From the NCBI RefSeq assembly GCF_000519205.1, contig NZ_JAFB01000033.1, positions 1 to 64,000 on the forward strand: a stretch of DNA of 64,000 nt, read 5' to 3'. The notes under the pieces were generated by a model, which saw nothing but the letters and a program-made list of their open reading frames with translations, did no database searches and had not been told where the DNA came from. Positions within the stretch are counted from its first letter, which is position 1, and each line of letters starts with the position of its first letter. Positions 60,494 to 64,000 of this stretch are shown here, piece by piece. This DNA is from Amycolatopsis taiwanensis DSM 45107. Lineage in GTDB: Bacteria > Actinomycetota > Actinomycetes > Mycobacteriales > Pseudonocardiaceae. Position numbers and translations under genes: made by a program.

Positions 60494-61174
60494 GTGATCT
60501 CCTTGCGACTGCCCGGAATCCGCCGTGTAGCGGTGCTCGCCGCACACTGCGACGACATCGCCATCGGCGCCGGCGGCACCCTGCTCACCTTGTGCACCGG
60601 CCGTCCGGAACTGTCCGTCCACGCGCTTGTGCTCGCCGGCGGCGGCACCGCGCGGGAGGCGGAGGAACGGGCCGCGCTGGCGGACTTCTGCGCCCCGGCG
60701 TGGGTCGAGGTCACCGTGCTGGACCTGCCGGACGGCCGGATGCCGGCGCACTGGTCGGCGGCGAAGGACGCGATCGCGGCGCTGCGTGCGCGTGTCGACC
60801 CGGACCTGGTGTTCGCGCCGCACCGGCGTGACCACCACCAGGACCACCGGCTGGTCGGCGAGATCGTGCCGCAGGTCTTTCGTGACCACCTCGTACTCGG
60901 CTACGAGATCGCCAAGTGGGACGGCGACCTGACCCAGCCGTCGGTCTACCAGCCGCTCACCGGGCCGGTCGCGCGCCGCAAGGCCGAACTGCTCGGCAAG
61001 CACTACCCGTCACAGCACGGCAAGGACTGGTACACCGAGGACGCCTTCCTGGGCCTCGCTCGCCTGCGCGGCATCCAGCAGCACGCCGGCTATGCGGAAG
61101 CATTCCACGTGGAAAAGCTGGCGCTCACCCTCGAAGCTCCCGCCACGGCGGAGCCGCCGCATCCCGCGCGCTGA
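60494..61174 (+). CDS. PIG-L family (LmbE-like) N-acetylglucosaminyl deacetylase
   Basis: The 226-residue protein has VLAAHCDDIAIGAGG at residues 14-28, a variant of the zinc motif AHPDDE with Cys for Pro and Ile for Glu, and the second motif APHRRDHHQDHRLV. PIG-L enzymes deacetylate GlcNAc-containing compounds such as mycothiol precursors or antibiotic sugars. The gene is next to sugar genes, so an amino-sugar substrate is likely. The GTG start looks leaderless. Its last 50 bases overlap the end of the convergent epimerase gene. Confidence 0.8.
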   Translation: MISLRLPGIRRVAVLAAHCDDIAIGAGGTLLTLCTGRPELSVHALVLAGGGTAREAEERAALADFCAPAWVEVTVLDLPDGRMPAHWSAAKDAIAALRARVDPDLVFAPHRRDHHQDHRLVGEIVPQVFRDHLVLGYEIAKWDGDLTQPSVYQPLTGPVARRKAELLGKHYPSQHGKDWYTEDAFLGLARLRGIQQHAGYAEAFHVEKLALTLEAPATAEPPHPAR

Positions 61175-61661
61175 CGGTGGTGACCGGAAGTGGCCAGGCT
61201 ATCGCGAGGTCCGGGTCGTCGTAGCGGACGGCGATGTCCTCGGAGGGATCGTGGGGACGGTCGATCCGGTAGCAGACGTCCGCGGTCTCGGTCAGCGCCT
61301 GGAATCCGTGCAAAAGCCCGGGAGGCACGTACAGATGCGTGAACTCCACGTCGTCGAGGCGCACCGTGAGGTGCCTGCCGAAGGCTGGGGAGCCGGGGCG
61401 GATGTCGACCACCACGTCGAGCACCGCGCCGTGCGCGCAGCGGACCAGTTTCGCTTCACCGCGGCCGGACCGGCCGTGCAACCCGCGCACCACGCCCCGG
61501 CGGGTGCGCGACTGCGAGTCCTGAGCCCGCGGCCCGAGGTCGATCCCGTGCTCGGCCCCGATCGCGGCGTCGAAGGTCCGGATGAAGAAGCCGCGCTCGT
61601 CGTGGTGGGGCACGGGGGTCAGCAACAGGACCCCCGGCAGTTCGGTTTCCTTGATCTGCAC
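61125..61661 (-). CDS. rfbC: dTDP-4-dehydrorhamnose 3,5-epimerase-type protein
   Basis: The 178-residue cupin has DERGFFIRTFD, the catalytic His in RRGVVRGLHGRSG (His62), KLVRCAHGAVLDVVVDIRPGSPAFG (in parts: KLVRCAHGAVLDVVVD and IRPGSPAFG) and VPPGLLHGFQAL. It epimerises a dTDP-4-keto-6-deoxysugar at C3 and/or C5. Length is normal. The GTG start follows AGGAGCGAG. It is divergent from the methyltransferase-like gene by 79 bases. No RfbA, B or D gene is in the window. Confidence 0.85.
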   Translation of the reverse strand: MQIKETELPGVLLLTPVPHHDERGFFIRTFDAAIGAEHGIDLGPRAQDSQSRTRRGVVRGLHGRSGRGEAKLVRCAHGAVLDVVVDIRPGSPAFGRHLTVRLDDVEFTHLYVPPGLLHGFQALTETADVCYRIDRPHDPSEDIAVRYDDPDLAIAWPLPVTTVSARDAAAPPWRELRG

Positions 61662-61740
61662 CGTGCTCGCTCCTGTCGATGCCGCGGGTGACGCTGCCGC
61701 GCCCCATCCGGAAAGTCGTGACCAGGGAAGGAAAGTTACC

Positions 61741-62832
61741 GTGCCAGCTTGCCGAGCCTGTGGGGGAACCGACGGCGAGGTCGTGCTCGACCTCGGCGCG
61801 CAGCCACCCTGCGACCTGTTCCCGCCCGCCGCCGACCCCGGGCCGGATCCGCTGTTCCCGTTGCGGATGTGGCTGTGCGCGGCCTGCTCGCTGGCCCAAC
61901 TGGTGGAGGATCCCGGCACCCGCGAGGAGCCGGCCGGGGTGGAGCCGCGGGCGCTGACCACGCAGGCCGCCGACGCGGTGCGGACCCTGCGGGAGGCCGG
62001 ACTGGTCCGTCCCGGCGCGACGGTGGCGGAGTTCGGCAGCCCGCACGGCGGCTCGTGGCTTCCGCTGCTGCGCGAAGCCGGCATGCGGGAAGCGCTTCCC
62101 GGCGAGCCCGCCGACCTGGTCGTGGACTGTTTCGGGATGATGCACGAGGCCGACCAGCGGGCCGCGATGGCGGAGCGCGCCGCGCGGCTGGCCCCCGGTG
62201 GCGCGCTGCTCATGCAGTTCCACTCGCTCGCCTCGATCCTGGCCCAGCACCAGTGGAACGCCCTGCGCCACGGCCATTTCGCCTATTACTCGACCCCGGC
62301 GGCGATCACGCTCGCCACCTCGGCGGGGCTGCGGTCCGGGCGCGGCTGGACCTTCCCGCTCTACGGGGGAACGGTCCTGCTGGAGTTCCGGGCTGCCGCG
62401 GTGCTCGACGAGGAGCTGGACGACGAGGTGGCGCGAATGGTGCGTGCGGAACTCGCGGCGGGCGTCACTTCTCCGGCGCGGGTGGCCGGACTCGCCCGGG
62501 AAGTGGTTCGGACCTGCGATCGCCTGCGGGACCGCCTGGTCCGCTGCGCGGAAGACGGAAGACAGGTGATCGGATACGGCGCCGCCTCCCGCGCGGTCGT
62601 GTTACTCCGGCAAGCTCAAATCGATATCGATCTGTTGCCGGCGATAGTCGACATCTCGCCGGCCAAGCGCGGCCGGCGGATGCCGGCGAGCGGTATTCCC
62701 ATTGTCGGGCCGGAGATTCTCACCGAGGCGCGACCGGACGCGGTACTGCTGTTCGTGCCCGATCTGCTGCCCGAGGTGCGGGCCGCCAACCCCGTGCTCG
62801 ACGAGGCCGGCTGCGCCTGGATCCTCGCCTGA
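61741..62832 (+). CDS. Sugar C-methyltransferase-like protein with degenerate SAM site
   Basis: The 363-residue protein has the N-terminal zinc-binding cysteines CRAC and CAAC of Methyltransf_13 proteins and the C-terminal Methyltransf_14 pattern GYGAASRAVVLLRQAQIDIDLLP with DISPAKRGRRMPASGIPIVG. The middle SAM-binding region reads VAEFGSPHGGSWL instead of the usual VEIGSNDGYLL and is shortened, so catalysis may be altered or lost. Family members methylate C3 of deoxysugars. The GTG start follows AGGGAAGGAAAG. A related gene with a complete SAM motif starts at 63026. Confidence 0.75.
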   Translation: MPACRACGGTDGEVVLDLGAQPPCDLFPPAADPGPDPLFPLRMWLCAACSLAQLVEDPGTREEPAGVEPRALTTQAADAVRTLREAGLVRPGATVAEFGSPHGGSWLPLLREAGMREALPGEPADLVVDCFGMMHEADQRAAMAERAARLAPGGALLMQFHSLASILAQHQWNALRHGHFAYYSTPAAITLATSAGLRSGRGWTFPLYGGTVLLEFRAAAVLDEELDDEVARMVRAELAAGVTSPARVAGLAREVVRTCDRLRDRLVRCAEDGRQVIGYGAASRAVVLLRQAQIDIDLLPAIVDISPAKRGRRMPASGIPIVGPEILTEARPDAVLLFVPDLLPEVRAANPVLDEAGCAWILA

Positions 62833-62857
62833 TCTCCCTGGTCAGGGGCTACGCGCG

Positions 62858-62875
62858 GGGCGGATTGCTCCGCCC
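62858..62875 (+). terminator. Hairpin after the first methyltransferase-like gene
   Basis: GGGCGGA and TCCGCCC pair perfectly around the loop TTGC, 25 bases after the stop at 62832. This is a compact terminator-like stem without a T-tract. Confidence 0.6.
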
Positions 62876-62957
62876 TCGGGCACCCGGTTCTCGGGGCTTG
62901 GACCGCTTGGCTCAGACCGGTCATCTGGTTGCGAGTAACGCGAGAGCCTGATCCGCC

Positions 62958-62963
62958 TATAGT
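62958..62963 (+). promoter_or_regulatory. Possible -10 hexamer of the last gene
   Basis: TATAGT fits the actinobacterial -10 pattern and lies 62 bases before the ATG at 63026. A clear -35 at normal spacing was not found. Confidence 0.35.
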
Positions 62964-63025
62964 CACCGTGACGTTCGAGTCCCGGAAGCAACCCGGGGAT
63001 GTGCCACGGGGGTGTCACCGCGACT

Positions 63026-64000
63026 ATGCCGACTGACCAGGGACTTACCTGCCGCCTGTGCGGGTCGGGTGAGTTGCTGAGCGTGCTCGATCTCGGCGCC
63101 AGCCCGCCGTGCGAGTCCTTTCTGGCCGAGTCCGAACTCGACCGGCCGGAACCGACCTACCCGTTGCACCTGCGGTTGTGTGGCAGTTGTCACCTCGCAC
63201 AAATACCGCCGCTGATCGATCCGGCCACCACGTTCAGCGAATACGCCTATTTCTCGTCGTTTTCCAGTTCCTGGCTGGCGCACGCGGAAACCTTCGTCGA
63301 CGAGGCCGTGGACCGCCTCGGCCTGGACGGCGGCAGCTTCGTGGTCGAGGTCGCCAGCAACGACGGCTACCTGCTGCGCAACGTGGTCGAGCGCGGGTTG
63401 CGGTGCCTGGGCATCGAACCGTCGGTCAACGTCGGGAAGGCCGCCCGCGAGGCAGGGGTGCCCACCCTGACCGCGTTCCTGGACTCCGGCACGGGTGCGG
63501 CCGTGCGGGACGAACACGGGCCCGCGGACCTCGTCGTGGCCAACAACGTCTACGCGCACGTTCCGGACATCCGCGGGTTCACCGCGGGGCTTCGCGCCCT
63601 GGTGGCCGACGACGGCTGGGTCTCCGTGGAGGTGCAGCACCTGCTCAGCCTGATCGAGTCGACCCAGTACGACACGATCTACCACGAGCATTTCCAGTAC
63701 TACACCGTCGCCACCGCCCAGCGCGCGCTGGCGACCGCCGGGCTGACCGTGGTCGACGTCGAGCGCCTGCCCACCCACGGCGGCTCCATCCGGTTGTGGG
63801 CGCGGCCCGAAGCGGCGGCCGGCCCGCCCAGCGAGCGGGTGCATGCGGTCCTCACCGCGGAAAAAGCGGCCGGTCTGCACGAGATGTCCGGCTACACCGA
63901 TTTCGCCGCGCGCGTCGCCGAGGTCCGCACCGACCTGCTGGACTTCCTGATCCAGGCCCGGCGCCGCGGGGAGCGCGTCGCCGGGTACGGCGCTCCGGGC
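63026..64000 (+). CDS. Sugar C-methyltransferase-like protein, cut by the window end
   Basis: The first 325 codons are present and open to the last base. The protein has the zinc-binding cysteines CRLCGS and CGSC, the SAM motif VVEVASNDGYLLRNVV near residue 108, IYHEHFQYYTV with the catalytic His region, and the beginning of the C-terminal GYGAPG domain. This is the Methyltransf_13/14 architecture of TylCIII-like C-3 methyltransferases of dTDP-deoxysugars. About 90 more residues are expected beyond the window. It looks catalytically complete, unlike its upstream neighbour. Confidence 0.85.
   Translation, partial: MPTDQGLTCRLCGSGELLSVLDLGASPPCESFLAESELDRPEPTYPLHLRLCGSCHLAQIPPLIDPATTFSEYAYFSSFSSSWLAHAETFVDEAVDRLGLDGGSFVVEVASNDGYLLRNVVERGLRCLGIEPSVNVGKAAREAGVPTLTAFLDSGTGAAVRDEHGPADLVVANNVYAHVPDIRGFTAGLRALVADDGWVSVEVQHLLSLIESTQYDTIYHEHFQYYTVATAQRALATAGLTVVDVERLPTHGGSIRLWARPEAAAGPPSERVHAVLTAEKAAGLHEMSGYTDFAARVAEVRTDLLDFLIQARRRGERVAGYGAPG

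Noticed and set aside
1..64000. CRISPR arrays, tRNA, rRNA or riboswitches
   Set aside because: No regularly spaced repeats, cloverleaf-like segments or known aptamer patterns were recognised on reading; a tool-based scan would be needed to exclude short RNAs.

Overview
The window looks like one 64 kb piece of a high-GC actinomycete chromosome. Codons are strongly G/C-ending, many genes start with GTG or TTG, genes overlap by ATGA or GTGA, and there are two 13E12/DUF222-HNH genes, an F420-type luciferase-like enzyme and KshA/KstD/HsaA-type steroid enzymes. A Pseudonocardiales-type organism is my best guess, but the sequence alone does not prove it. No tRNA, rRNA or CRISPR array was seen.

Layout. 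(1) 1-1400: an IS630-family element whose left end coincides with the window edge, then a remnant of a second transposase. (2) 1664-26350 and 29051-33855: a large catabolic and sulfur-transfer region. It holds two formylglycine-type sulfatases, a metallo-beta-lactamase alkylsulfatase-like enzyme, two PAPS-type sulfotransferases, CysD and CysN (ATP sulfurylase), CysC (APS kinase), CysQ (PAP phosphatase), a Baeyer-Villiger monooxygenase, a KstD-like dehydrogenase, a KshA-like Rieske oxygenase, an HsaA-like flavin monooxygenase, six short-chain dehydrogenases (counting the one at 33857-34792), two alpha/beta hydrolases, an F420-type enzyme and an MFS transporter. (3) 26785-29027: an HNH 13E12-type gene, a strong hairpin and a leucine-rich-repeat gene interrupt this region. 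(4) 33857-58892: a CoA-ester degradation region. It has an orphan branched-chain-type binding lipoprotein, five acyl-CoA dehydrogenase genes (one a double-length fusion), two CoA-transferases (one frameshifted), two hydratase/DUF35/Ltp-type modules, a thiolase, two acyl-CoA ligases, an amidase with a GatC/AtzG-like partner, an acyl-CoA carboxylase carboxyltransferase and a TetR regulator. (5) 58932-60176: a second HNH 13E12-type gene closes the region. (6) 60494-64000: a deoxysugar or glycan segment (PIG-L deacetylase, RfbC-type epimerase, two sugar C-methyltransferase-like genes), the last one cut by the window end.

How it may work together (inference): substrate hydroxyls are exposed or masked by a local sulfate cycle. 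CysDN and CysC make PAPS, the sulfotransferases use it, CysQ removes PAP and the sulfatases release sulfate. Ring-modifying oxidases then feed acyl-CoA intermediates to the second region for beta-oxidation and retro-aldol cleavage. No sulfite-producing or sulfite-reducing gene is present, so PAPS made here would serve sulfonation rather than cysteine synthesis.

Regulation visible in the sequence: all six divergent promoters of the first region carry a 15-bp element close to TCCCG-N5-CGGGA. The two divergent promoters of the CoA region instead share a CAAGCG-based palindrome that fits the local TetR regulator. The two halves therefore seem to be separate regulons.
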